NCBI RefSeq assembly: GCF_000346505.1
Contig: NZ_ANOH01000047.1
Coordinates: 1-35,350, forward strand
Length of the DNA: 35,350 nucleotides
DNA from: Aporhodopirellula sallentina SM41
Lineage (GTDB): Bacteria > Planctomycetota > Planctomycetia > Pirellulales > Pirellulaceae
Reading direction: 5' to 3'
In this document: positions 25,636 through 32,390 of the stretch, piece by piece
Layout of the letters: every line of letters begins with the position of its first letter
How positions within the stretch are numbered: position 1 is the first letter of the stretch
Position numbers and translations under genes: made by a program
Notes under the pieces: generated by a model
What the model was told of the DNA's origin: nothing
What the model saw: only the letters and a program-made list of their open reading frames with translations
Databases searched by the model: none

Positions 25636-26874
25636 ATGCCATCACTGCAAGTCGACTTGCAACGAATCAAATCGGATATTCTCTCGCTCGCGGAGATCGG
25701 TCGAGACCCGGTTGACCACGGCATCTACCGAATGGCGTTCACGGACGCCGATATGGAAGGAAAGCGTTGGTTGACGGACCAAATTGACGCTGCCGGATTG
25801 CCTCATTGGACCGATGGTGCGGCGAACATCTCGTCCAAGGTCGAAGGTGCCAGCGATGCACCGGAGATTTTGATCGGCTCGCACATTGACACGGTTCCCT
25901 GCGCCGGGGCTCTCGACGGGACGCTCGGCGTGATCGTGGGGCTCGAGTGCCTGCGTTGTCTCCGGGAGGCGAAGGTATCGCTCGAGCGGACGATCGAATT
26001 GGTTGCTTTCAGCGATGAGGAGGGACGTTTCGGGGGAATGTTCGGGTCGCAATCGGTCTGTGGAGAGATCAATCCTGAAAAGCTCGCCACGATGACGGAC
26101 ATGAACGGAGTCCGGCTCGAAGACGAGCTTGTCCGTCACGGCCTCGATCCGATGGGGGCTCTCGACGCGGCTCGGAACCCGGAAACGATCGAAGGCTATT
26201 TAGAGCTGCACATCGAGCAAGGGCCGGTTCTCGATCGGATCGGTAAACCGGTTGGCATTGTCGACGAAATCACTGGCCTTTTCACGTGGTCGGTGCGATT
26301 CAAGGGTGAGGCGAATCATGCCGGTACCACCCCCATGAATATGCGGAACGATGCGTTCATGGGGCTCGCCGATTTTGCTCACGAGATCCCACGGATTTTG
26401 GATGAAAACGGCAGCGACCGGAGCCGGGCGACCATCGGCAAGGCACAAATCCTGCCCGGTGCCACGAACACCGTTCCGGGGTTGGTCGAGTTTTCTTTGG
26501 ACGTTCGTGATACCTCCGATGAAGTCCTCGACGAACTCGCCACGGCGTTTCGAAAAGCGTTATCGGCGATCGCCCGTCGCAGGCATCTGATGTTTGAATT
26601 CGAACAGAAGAGTTACATCGCACCGGTGAAGTGCAGCAAAAAGATGATTAACGCATTGACCAATCAGAGCTCCTTGCTCGGACTTGATTCGAATACAATG
26701 CCTAGCGGAGCCGCTCACGATGCCCAGATCATGGGACGGATGGTTCCCGTTGGAATGATTTTCGTCCCCAGCAAAGGGGGCCAGAGCCATTCGCCGTCCG
26801 AATGGACCGCGTGGGCGGACATCGAGGCGGGGGCCAACGTGATGCTCAACACCCTTGTTCAACTTGCTAGTTAA
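25636..26874 (+). CDS. M20-family Zn-dependent N-carbamoyl-amino-acid/allantoate amidohydrolase
   Basis: A 412-residue enzyme of the HyuC/AmaB/AllC type. Metal ligands are visible: His83 in GSHIDTVP, Asp94 in GALDGTLG, Glu128/Glu129 in FSDEEGRFGG, the His of ELHIEQGPVLD, and a C-terminal His in PSGAAHDAQIMG. The LHIEQGPVL line separates this group from ordinary M20 peptidases. The family hydrolyses N-carbamoyl amino acids, beta-ureidopropionate, allantoate or ureidoglycolate, releasing CO2 and ammonia. The start is two bases after the asnB-type stop, so the two are co-transcribed. Its presence beside a carbamoyltransferase suggests that the operon both makes and breaks N-carbamoyl groups, or that the carbamoyltransferase works in the catabolic direction. 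Substrate is not determinable from sequence alone. Confidence 0.9.
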   Translation: MPSLQVDLQRIKSDILSLAEIGRDPVDHGIYRMAFTDADMEGKRWLTDQIDAAGLPHWTDGAANISSKVEGASDAPEILIGSHIDTVPCAGALDGTLGVIVGLECLRCLREAKVSLERTIELVAFSDEEGRFGGMFGSQSVCGEINPEKLATMTDMNGVRLEDELVRHGLDPMGALDAARNPETIEGYLELHIEQGPVLDRIGKPVGIVDEITGLFTWSVRFKGEANHAGTTPMNMRNDAFMGLADFAHEIPRILDENGSDRSRATIGKAQILPGATNTVPGLVEFSLDVRDTSDEVLDELATAFRKALSAIARRRHLMFEFEQKSYIAPVKCSKKMINALTNQSSLLGLDSNTMPSGAAHDAQIMGRMVPVGMIFVPSKGGQSHSPSEWTAWADIEAGANVMLNTLVQLAS

Positions 26875-26877
26875 TCA

Positions 26878-27618
26878 ATGATCGACGATATCGACCCTTC
26901 CAATCCCCACGTTGATCCACTCCGTGATGTTTATCACGAATCGTTTATCGACAACCCCAAGCACATGGAGTTCCTCACCGGGAGGAACACGGCGTTGTTG
27001 TGCATTGATCTGCAGTATCTCGACGCGGCTCCCGGGTGCGGCGTCTTTGCCGATTCCGAAGCCAGCGGGGTTCCGCCCGAAGCGCAGGAGTACTATTTCG
27101 ACCGCCTCGAAAAAATCGTTCTTCCGGGAGTGCGTAAGCTGCAAGACGCGTTTCGGCAGCACGGTCTCGAGGTCATCCATACCCGCATTCAGTCACTGAC
27201 CCAGAACGGTCGTGATCGAGGAATGGGGCACAAACGTCTCAATCTACTCGCACCCCCGGGCTCGCGCGAGGCCGAGTTTATCGATCAAGTCGCACCGGCG
27301 CCCGCCTACGATGAGATTGTGATTAACAAGACCGCGAGCGGCGTGTTCTCGTCCACCAATCTGCACTACGTGCTGAAGAATCTGGGCATCGAGTCGTTGT
27401 TTGTTGTCGGTGTCTACACCAACGAGTGCGTCGAAACCACGATCCGTGACGCCTGCGACCTGGGCTACCTCGTCACGATGGTCGAAGATTGTTGTGCGAC
27501 GGTGACACCGGAATTGCACGAAGCCTCACTATCAACGCTGCGTGATCGCTACGCCCGGGTGCTCACCCTCAATGAGACACTCGGTGATGTTGATACCAAA
27601 GTTCCGATGCTCGACTGA
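26878..27618 (+). CDS. Isochorismatase-fold cysteine hydrolase
   Basis: A 246-residue protein with the Asp-Lys-Cys triad of the cysteine hydrolase group: Asp44 in LLCIDLQ, Lys151 in VINKTASGVF and Cys184 in YTNECVETT. Known members with this triad include N-carbamoylsarcosine amidase, biuret hydrolase, ureidoacrylate hydrolase (RutB), nicotinamidase and isochorismatase. An N-terminal extension of about 30 residues precedes the first strand. The gene starts three bases after the stop of the M20 hydrolase gene and is the last of the operon. The family and its neighbour both attack carbamoyl or amide bonds, so a ureido-type or primary amide substrate is likely by inference. There is no signal peptide, so it acts in the cytoplasm. 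Confidence 0.88.
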   Translation: MIDDIDPSNPHVDPLRDVYHESFIDNPKHMEFLTGRNTALLCIDLQYLDAAPGCGVFADSEASGVPPEAQEYYFDRLEKIVLPGVRKLQDAFRQHGLEVIHTRIQSLTQNGRDRGMGHKRLNLLAPPGSREAEFIDQVAPAPAYDEIVINKTASGVFSSTNLHYVLKNLGIESLFVVGVYTNECVETTIRDACDLGYLVTMVEDCCATVTPELHEASLSTLRDRYARVLTLNETLGDVDTKVPMLD

Positions 27619-27667
27619 GTCGGCTCGCGGTGCACTGCGACTCGGAACGCTGTTAGAGTGGCGTAGC

Positions 27668-27712
27668 CGATGTCACCAGACTTCGGTGCTCTGAATTCTG
27701 CCGAATCCAGCT
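27668..27712 (+). repeat. CCAGACTT-type intergenic repeat, copy A (short)
   Basis: It begins CGATGTCACCAGACTTCGG and ends GCCGAATCCAGCT. It matches the first 45 bases of copies B (27845) and C (28576) with several substitutions. The later part of the element is missing, replaced by the REP-like inverted repeat. Confidence 0.6.
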
Positions 27713-27739
27713 GCCAGACTAATCACGTAGCGAACCAAA

Positions 27740-27822
27740 GTAGGCCGGATGAAGGAGGCTTTGCGACGCCCATCCGGCAGGCGTGTGAATGCCGGAACGT
27801 CGCTGCGCTTGGTCCGGCCTAC
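27740..27822. repeat. REP-like nested inverted repeat
   Basis: Outer arms GTAGGCCGGA (27740-27749) and TCCGGCCTAC (27813-27822) are perfect complements. Overlapping inner arms GCCGGATG (27744-27751) and CATCCGGC (27771-27778) form an alternative smaller hairpin. The GCCGGAT/ATCCGGC arms recall enterobacterial REP elements, though I claim no homology. It lies about 120 bases after the operon end and could serve as a terminator or mRNA stabiliser. Confidence 0.6.
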
Positions 27823-27844
27823 GAACCTATTCGATTGACGTACT

Positions 27845-27922
27845 CGATGTCGCCAGACTTTGGCGGTTTGAATTCAAGCGAGTTTAGCTACGGGGATTGG
27901 GCGTTTCAGATATCAGAATGCT
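27845..27922 (+). repeat. CCAGACTT-type intergenic repeat, copy B
   Basis: A 78-base element from CGATGTCGCCAGACTTTGG to ATATCAGAATGCT. It aligns over the same length with copy C at 28576-28653, by eye at roughly 70-80% identity. Confidence 0.65.
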
Positions 27923-27996
27923 ATGGTGATGCGTCACGATCAAGAATCGAGTTTTGAGGGCTCCCGAAAGTTGCCGAAGCATTCGGTGGTTCGCAG

Positions 27997-28028
27997 GGCC
28001 TGCCGAAACTCTTGGCGAGTTTCGCTAC
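27997..28028. repeat. Palindromic intergenic repeat, copy 2
   Basis: Identical over 32 bases to 3432-3463, including the CGAAACTC/GAGTTTCG hairpin and trailing CTAC. The bases before it (GCCGAAGCATTCGG) are a diverged version of those before copy 1. It lies 48 bases from the end of the DoxX-like gene, on whose strand it could act as a terminator hairpin. Confidence 0.7.
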
Positions 28029-28076
28029 TCCGAAATATGTCGTGCCGGAATGCGGGCAAGAAGAAGCGATGATAGG

Positions 28077-28499
28077 TCAAGCGTCTGTGGGATCGGAGCC
28101 GGCGCCATCGGCATCGGTCGTTGCTGGAGGGGCACCGAATGCGAGGTGGAAAACACGCGGGTCACGCATGCCTAGCGCGACCCAAGCGATCACACCTATG
28201 ATAATCGGAACGAAAAAGGGATCACCCACTCGCACGTGAGATGCGGTTGCCCCGCCGAGATACGCCGACAACAAAATCGCGGCAACGAACGCGGTTCGCG
28301 GGATGAGAAACAAGACGGCGATGGCGACCTCCACGAGGCCAACCTTGAACATCACATCGGGATCCCAACCCAGGTGCCCGAACATTTCCGCCTTGCCGTC
28401 CCACTCGGTGAATTTGCCGCTCGCGCTACCGAAACACAGCATGGCGAAGAGTAAACCGCTGATGATCCAACCCGCGATTCTGGTTTTCGATTTTTTCAT
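28077..28499 (-). CDS. DoxX-like membrane protein
   Basis: 140 residues from ATG 28499. Four hydrophobic helices are visible: GWIISGLLFAMLCFGSASGK, MFKVGLVEVAIAVLFLI, FVAAILLSAYLGGATASHV and FFVPIIIGVIAWVALGM. The pattern and the lines KFTEWDGKAEMFGHLGWDPD and GGATASHVRVGDPFF match the DoxX-like family (DoxX_2). These small inner-membrane proteins have no agreed function. The reading frame is open to 28622, but the added N-terminal residues are translation of a dispersed repeat, so that start is rejected. It stands alone, with an Ala/Asp-rich C-terminal tail. Confidence 0.85.
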   Translation of the reverse strand: MKKSKTRIAGWIISGLLFAMLCFGSASGKFTEWDGKAEMFGHLGWDPDVMFKVGLVEVAIAVLFLIPRTAFVAAILLSAYLGGATASHVRVGDPFFVPIIIGVIAWVALGMRDPRVFHLAFGAPPATTDADGAGSDPTDA

Positions 28500-28575
28500 A
28501 GTCGTACTGAAGGTTGAAGATCCGACGAGCGGGGAGAAGGCGTTGAGTTGCGAGCATTTTGAAGAACGACGAGGC

Positions 28576-28653
28576 CGATGTTGCCAGACTTTGGAGGACT
28601 GAATCCTGGCGAATCCAGCCATGGCGATCGGGCAGTTTCAATTTCAAAATGCT
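28576..28653 (+). repeat. CCAGACTT-type intergenic repeat, copy C
   Basis: A 78-base element from CGATGTTGCCAGACTTTGG to TTTCAAAATGCT, related to copies A and B about 700-900 bases away. It lies upstream of the DoxX-like gene and downstream of the DUF1579 gene. Confidence 0.65.
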
Positions 28654-28746
28654 CTCATGAATGTACACGATCATTCCCGATCCGCCGCGGCCAGGTATGC
28701 TGATTTCATTCGGCGAACCGGTTGCTGCGGCGGTAAAATGGATGCA

Positions 28747-29220
28747 TCAGCGGCGATTATGAACGCCTCGCATGAATTGGGTCCACTCACCCTGGTCGCC
28801 TTGCATTTCGCTGATCATCAACCACTGGTCGCGATCAACGATTTCGATTGTATCTCGATACAAACCCGTTCCTTCGCCGCTGAACTTTGGCCCTTCTGAA
28901 TTCAGGGTGAGACGTTTGCCGGTTTCGTCGAGCACGCCTTGGTACGGCCAAATGTTGTTCATCATCGATCCGACGAACGTTCCCACATAGGCATTCTTTG
29001 CAGGGTCAAACCCCAGCGTCATGATTGCCGACCATTTGCCGTCTTCCGTTGCCCCACCGCTGCTTTCGCAGATCACCCAAAGGCCACCGAGCATGCGGCA
29101 CTCCATCGTTCCCGACGATTGAGTTTTCTCTCCTTCGGGCCCATCGCAATTGTGATCGAATGACCAAATTCCGACGAGCTGAGTGAGCCATTGGTGTTCG
29201 GATTGTGGTTTTGCAAACAT
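28747..29220 (-). CDS. DUF1579 family protein
   Basis: 157 residues from ATG 29220, which has a GAGG site at good spacing. The in-frame extension to 29328 is polar and unlike the family. The lines EHQWLTQLVGIWSFDHNCDG, MLGGLWVICESSGG, MTLGFDPAKNAYVGTFVGSM and LTLNSEGPKFSGEG match DUF1579, a lipocalin-like or calycin-type beta-barrel family of unknown role. No signal peptide is present. It does not share an operon with the arsenic genes in any clear way, because it begins 193 bases after the arsA stop, although it reads on the same strand. Confidence 0.85.
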   Translation of the reverse strand: MFAKPQSEHQWLTQLVGIWSFDHNCDGPEGEKTQSSGTMECRMLGGLWVICESSGGATEDGKWSAIMTLGFDPAKNAYVGTFVGSMMNNIWPYQGVLDETGKRLTLNSEGPKFSGEGTGLYRDTIEIVDRDQWLMISEMQGDQGEWTQFMRGVHNRR

Positions 29221-29412
29221 CTCGTTCCTCAAAATGGGGCTTATCAGGAAGACGAATTCCCGAGGGGATGAGAGTATTGCCCCTCGTTTTGTCTTACGTT
29301 TACCATTAGACGAACGGTGCCGCTGCAAATCGACAGCCCGAGGGAAAAATTCTTCTTTCGCGAGAATGTTTGTTCACCGACGTTCGTGCAGCGACTGTGT
29401 TGCACGTGCTTT

Positions 29413-31185
29413 TCACACCGGCATTTGCTTGTGCCGACTGATGTCGCGTAGGCCTTCGATTCCGGTTGGTGGTTCGGGACGCCATGGGATCAACGCCATG
29501 CGATTGGCGTGCTCGGTTTGGACTTCTTCGATGAAGCCACGCTCGTATTGTTGGCGACTGCGTAGCGTTCGGTCGGTAACGTCCAACGGCGTGAGGCTTT
29601 GATTGATCACCCATCCAAACGGTTCGATCTCTGCCCGTCGCAGATCGTCTTGCAACCCGGCCGCCTCGTGAACGGGAGTTGCCTCGGGGAGGGTGACAAC
29701 GAGCACGCGGGTGAATTGTGGATCGCGTAGTCGTGGCAACAAGTTGGCAACTTCTTCCGAGATCTCGTTCGTTTGCCGAGACACTTCGCGGTGATAGGCC
29801 AACGCCGAATCGAGAAGCAAAATCGTGTGACCGGTCGGTGCGGTGTCCAGCACCACGAATCGGTCCGAACCTTCCGCAACGGCTTTGGCGAATGCCCGAA
29901 AGACCGCGATCTCTTCGGTGCACGGCGAGCGAAGATCCTCTTCGAGTAGTGCCCGGCCTTCGGTATCCAAGTCGTCTCCGGCGGTGGCGAGGACCTCGGC
30001 GGTGTACTTGGCGGTTTCCTCCGCGGGATCGATGCGTCCGACAGTCAGGCTCGGCAACTCGCCCGCAGCGAGCGTCGCGGCGAGATGCGCGGCCGGGTCC
30101 GTTGTCGACAAGTGCACCTCAAAACCACGATCGGCCAAGGCGACTGCGACCGCGGAGGCGACAGTGGTTTTGCCGACGCCGCCCTTGCCCATCGCCAAAA
30201 CGACGCCGTGGCCTACCGAGGCGAGGTCGTCGATCAGAGTTTCAAACTCATCGGCGGCAATCGCGGGCAGTTGCGGATCGGGATCGGCGGAGAGGTCTTC
30301 GGCGGGCGGCTCGCCGACTCGTCGCAACGAATCGACGCCCATCAAACCTCTCGCCGACAACGGCACGGTGGTTTGCGGGAGTGCACCGATTGTTGCCGGC
30401 ATGGTTTGCAGGGCTTGGTCGCCGCGTTTCTGCATCGCAACGGCGATCGGATCGGAACGGTCTTCGCTGTGAAAGACACCGTTGACGATTAAGTGTTGGT
30501 GGGTGACTCCGATCGCTTTGAGTTCTTCGCTGGTGCGGCTGGCTTCCTGAAACGCCGAAGGTTCCGGACGTGTCACGAGAACCAACGTTGTTGTGTCCGC
30601 GTCGCATAGTGCGTTGACGGTTTGTTTGTAGATTTGTTGCTGAGCCTGCAATCCCGCGAGTGGTCCCAAGCACGATGTTCCCGAGGTGTTGGTTTCAATG
30701 AAACCGGACCACGCCGAGGGCAATGTTAATAGCCGGAGGGTGTGCCCGGTCGGGGCGGTGTCAAAGACCACGTGGTCGTAGTTCTGTGTGGCCTGTTGGT
30801 CACCGAGTAGGCGGGCGAACTCATCGAAGGCTGCGATTTCGAGCGTGCACGATCCAGAGAACTGCTCTTCCATGCTGGCGACCGCCGTGTCGGGGAGCAC
30901 ACCGCGATAGGGGCCAACCATTCTTTCCCGGTATTCCTTCGCGGCGGTTTCCGGATCGATGTTCATTGCATCGAGGTTAGGCACCGAGTCCAACGGTGTG
31001 GGGACGCTGCCGAGTTGGGTGCCAAGTACTTCATCGAGATTCGATGCCGGGTCGGTCGAAACCAACAGCACGCGATGACCACGGTCGGCCAACTGCACCG
31101 CGGTCGCGCAGGCCATCGACGTTTTTCCCACGCCTCCCTTGCCGGTAAAGAAAAGATTTCGAGTCGGTTGTTGTAGGAATTGCAT
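29413..31185 (-). CDS. arsA: ArsA arsenite-transporting ATPase, two-domain
   Basis: 590 residues from ATG 31185, the start with a GAGA-type site. It is the classical duplicated form. P-loop 1 is FFTGKGGVGKTSMACATAVQ, with LLVSTDPASNLDEVLG. P-loop 2 is VLAMGKGGVGKTTVASAVAV, with LSTTDPAAHLAATL. Each half carries the DTAPTGHT signature (VVFDTAPTGHTLRLLTLP and VVLDTAPTGHTILLLDSA). Cysteines for metalloid binding are seen in SGSCTLEIAAFDEF and RSPCTEEIAVFRAF. ArsA couples ATP hydrolysis to As(III)/Sb(III) export through a membrane partner (ArsB, or Acr3 in some bacteria) and takes metalloid from ArsD. It follows arsD by 58 bases. No pump gene is found in the window. Confidence 0.96.
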   Translation of the reverse strand: MQFLQQPTRNLFFTGKGGVGKTSMACATAVQLADRGHRVLLVSTDPASNLDEVLGTQLGSVPTPLDSVPNLDAMNIDPETAAKEYRERMVGPYRGVLPDTAVASMEEQFSGSCTLEIAAFDEFARLLGDQQATQNYDHVVFDTAPTGHTLRLLTLPSAWSGFIETNTSGTSCLGPLAGLQAQQQIYKQTVNALCDADTTTLVLVTRPEPSAFQEASRTSEELKAIGVTHQHLIVNGVFHSEDRSDPIAVAMQKRGDQALQTMPATIGALPQTTVPLSARGLMGVDSLRRVGEPPAEDLSADPDPQLPAIAADEFETLIDDLASVGHGVVLAMGKGGVGKTTVASAVAVALADRGFEVHLSTTDPAAHLAATLAAGELPSLTVGRIDPAEETAKYTAEVLATAGDDLDTEGRALLEEDLRSPCTEEIAVFRAFAKAVAEGSDRFVVLDTAPTGHTILLLDSALAYHREVSRQTNEISEEVANLLPRLRDPQFTRVLVVTLPEATPVHEAAGLQDDLRRAEIEPFGWVINQSLTPLDVTDRTLRSRQQYERGFIEEVQTEHANRMALIPWRPEPPTGIEGLRDISRHKQMPV

Positions 31186-31243
31186 CGGTACTTTCTCGTG
31201 CGTAGGCGAAACCAAAAAGGTCAGACGGATCGGTGAGCGAGGC

Positions 31244-31663
31244 TCAGCAACAGTTGCTCTTGCCGTCGCAGCATCCTTCCGAACCGGTAGGCTGCGATTC
31301 GTCTGCGGACGCGTTGACGGTCGGCAGACCGATGGTGCTCGATTGAGCGGCGGTTTTGAGAGTCGATCCGGTCCACATCGCGAGGCTCTCGCGAGACGGA
31401 TATTCGTTGCGACTGACGACGGTGTTGTCGACGATGATCAGCGGCAGGCATTCAACGCCTTCATCGCTGAGCATTTGTTTGACGCGTTCGTTTTGTGCGA
31501 ACTGCAAGGCGTCTTGAGCCAGATTGAAACGCTCGACGCTGTGCCCTTGCGACCTTAGCCAATCTAAGTCGGCGGCGAAGCGAGGTAGAACCGGATCGAC
31601 CTGAGGTCCGCAAACGCCGGTCGAACAGCACATGGCTCGGTCGTAGATCTGAACGTGACTCAT
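31244..31663 (-). CDS. arsD: ArsD arsenite metallochaperone
   Basis: 139 residues with a thioredoxin-like fold and the conserved Cys12, Cys13 and Cys18 (AMCCSTGVCGPQ) that hold As(III) and pass it to ArsA. QNERVKQMLSDEGVECLPLI and TVVSRNEYPSRESLAMWTG match the family core. The C-terminus carries two more vicinal pairs, Cys131-Cys132 and Cys138-Cys139, which occur in some ArsD proteins and are dispensable in studied cases. The start has a GGAG site six bases upstream. A candidate ArsR operator lies 44 bases upstream of the start, so it may have its own arsenic-induced promoter. arsA follows. Confidence 0.95.
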   Translation of the reverse strand: MSHVQIYDRAMCCSTGVCGPQVDPVLPRFAADLDWLRSQGHSVERFNLAQDALQFAQNERVKQMLSDEGVECLPLIIVDNTVVSRNEYPSRESLAMWTGSTLKTAAQSSTIGLPTVNASADESQPTGSEGCCDGKSNCC

Positions 31664-31707
31664 GTTTTTCTCCGATAGGTAGATAGGGGGTGTCTTCTAG
31701 AATCGCT

Positions 31708-31726
31708 TATCGTCGATTGGCGATAT
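31708..31726. promoter_or_regulatory. Candidate ArsR operator upstream of arsD
   Basis: TTATCG-TCGATTGG-CGATA, an imperfect inverted repeat, matches the arsR-proximal site (32282-32300) at 15 of 19 positions. It lies 44-63 bases upstream of the arsD start, where it could repress an arsDA transcript separate from arsR. Confidence 0.55.
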
Positions 31727-31925
31727 TGCGGGTTAAAAAAAACGAACGAAATACGATAGTTTGGGTTAGGGATCGACCAATTGGTCACACGTGGGACATG
31801 GGACCGTCGCAGTCTGGGTGCCGGGTAGAACGCTCATGGGCTTTACTGGCTTCGTCGTCATCGACGCCAAAAAGTGTGGAGTCAATGACGAGGGTTCAGC
31901 GTCCGCGGTTGTTTGGCGTGTGTTC

Positions 31926-32270
31926 TTAAAGTGCTTTCACGAAGCTTTTCAGTTTTTCAAGTTGTGGCGGATTGATGCAGTAGCAGACCTTTGGCCCGTC
32001 CACTTCGCCTTGGATCAAACCGGACTCTTTGAGAATCTTCAGGTGCTGTGAAACGGTGGACTGAGCCAACGGCAGGCAATCGACGATTTCGCCGCAAACG
32101 CAGGCTTCGCGTCCGATCAACAGCCGAACGATCTGGACTCGTGCCGGATGAGCAATCGCCCACGCGAGTTTCGCAAACTCCTCGGCGGTCGGGTCCGGCG
32201 TCAGTTTGACCGGATCGGTCGAACACTTTTTCTTGGCGGCGAGTTTCGCGGTGCTGGATCGTTTTACCAT
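31926..32270 (-). CDS. arsR: ArsR-family arsenic-responsive repressor
   Basis: 114 residues from ATG 32270, which has an AGGA site six bases upstream. It is a winged-helix repressor of the ArsR/SmtB family: FAKLAWAIAHPARVQIVRLL leads into the sensor cysteines Cys57 and Cys59 (EACVCGEIVDCLPL), followed by the recognition helix AQSTVSQHLKILKESGLIQG and wing EVDGPKVCYCINPPQ. The CVCG pair resembles the ELCVCDL metalloid site, and Cys65 or the wing cysteines could be a third ligand. It should repress its own gene and arsDA until As(III) binds. The N-terminus is rich in Lys (KLAAKKKC). An inverted repeat immediately upstream fits autoregulation. A 262-base gap separates it from arsD. Confidence 0.94.
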   Translation of the reverse strand: MVKRSSTAKLAAKKKCSTDPVKLTPDPTAEEFAKLAWAIAHPARVQIVRLLIGREACVCGEIVDCLPLAQSTVSQHLKILKESGLIQGEVDGPKVCYCINPPQLEKLKSFVKAL

Positions 32271-32281
32271 CTGAATTCCTG

Positions 32282-32300
32282 TTATCGTTGATCTACGATA
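32282..32300. promoter_or_regulatory. Candidate ArsR operator upstream of arsR
   Basis: TATCGT-TGATCT-ACGATA is a perfect 6-bp inverted repeat with a 6-base spacer, 12-30 bases upstream of the arsR start on the minus strand. The size and position suit an ArsR dimer blocking the arsR promoter. The same sequence pattern recurs upstream of arsD. Confidence 0.65.
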
Positions 32301-32390
32301 GACGGTACGCCGCAGCCTCGTGAAAGTCAAGGCGACATGGGAATCTGGTCTCAGCGGAAATTCGTGTTGAGGGCGTGTTGGGCCCCGATT

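Larger units (their letters stand above)
27619..28076. other. Repeat-rich spacer without genes
   Basis: A 458-base region between the convergent operon end and DoxX-like gene. It contains two copies of an 80-base-class repeat, a long REP-like inverted repeat and one copy of the CGAAACTC palindrome, each listed separately. The open frame across 27670-27957 reads through these repeats and is not a credible gene. Confidence 0.7.

Noticed and set aside
27670-27957. Plus-strand 95-codon open frame after the ureido operon
   Set aside because: It is made of dispersed repeats and a REP-like hairpin, with no ribosome site.
28500-28622. Longer N-terminus for the DoxX-like protein
   Set aside because: The added residues are translation of repeat copy C, and the membrane protein begins naturally at ATG 28499.
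31690-31929. Plus-strand 79-codon frame between arsD and arsR
   Set aside because: It crosses the candidate operator, opposes the ars genes and has no family signal.
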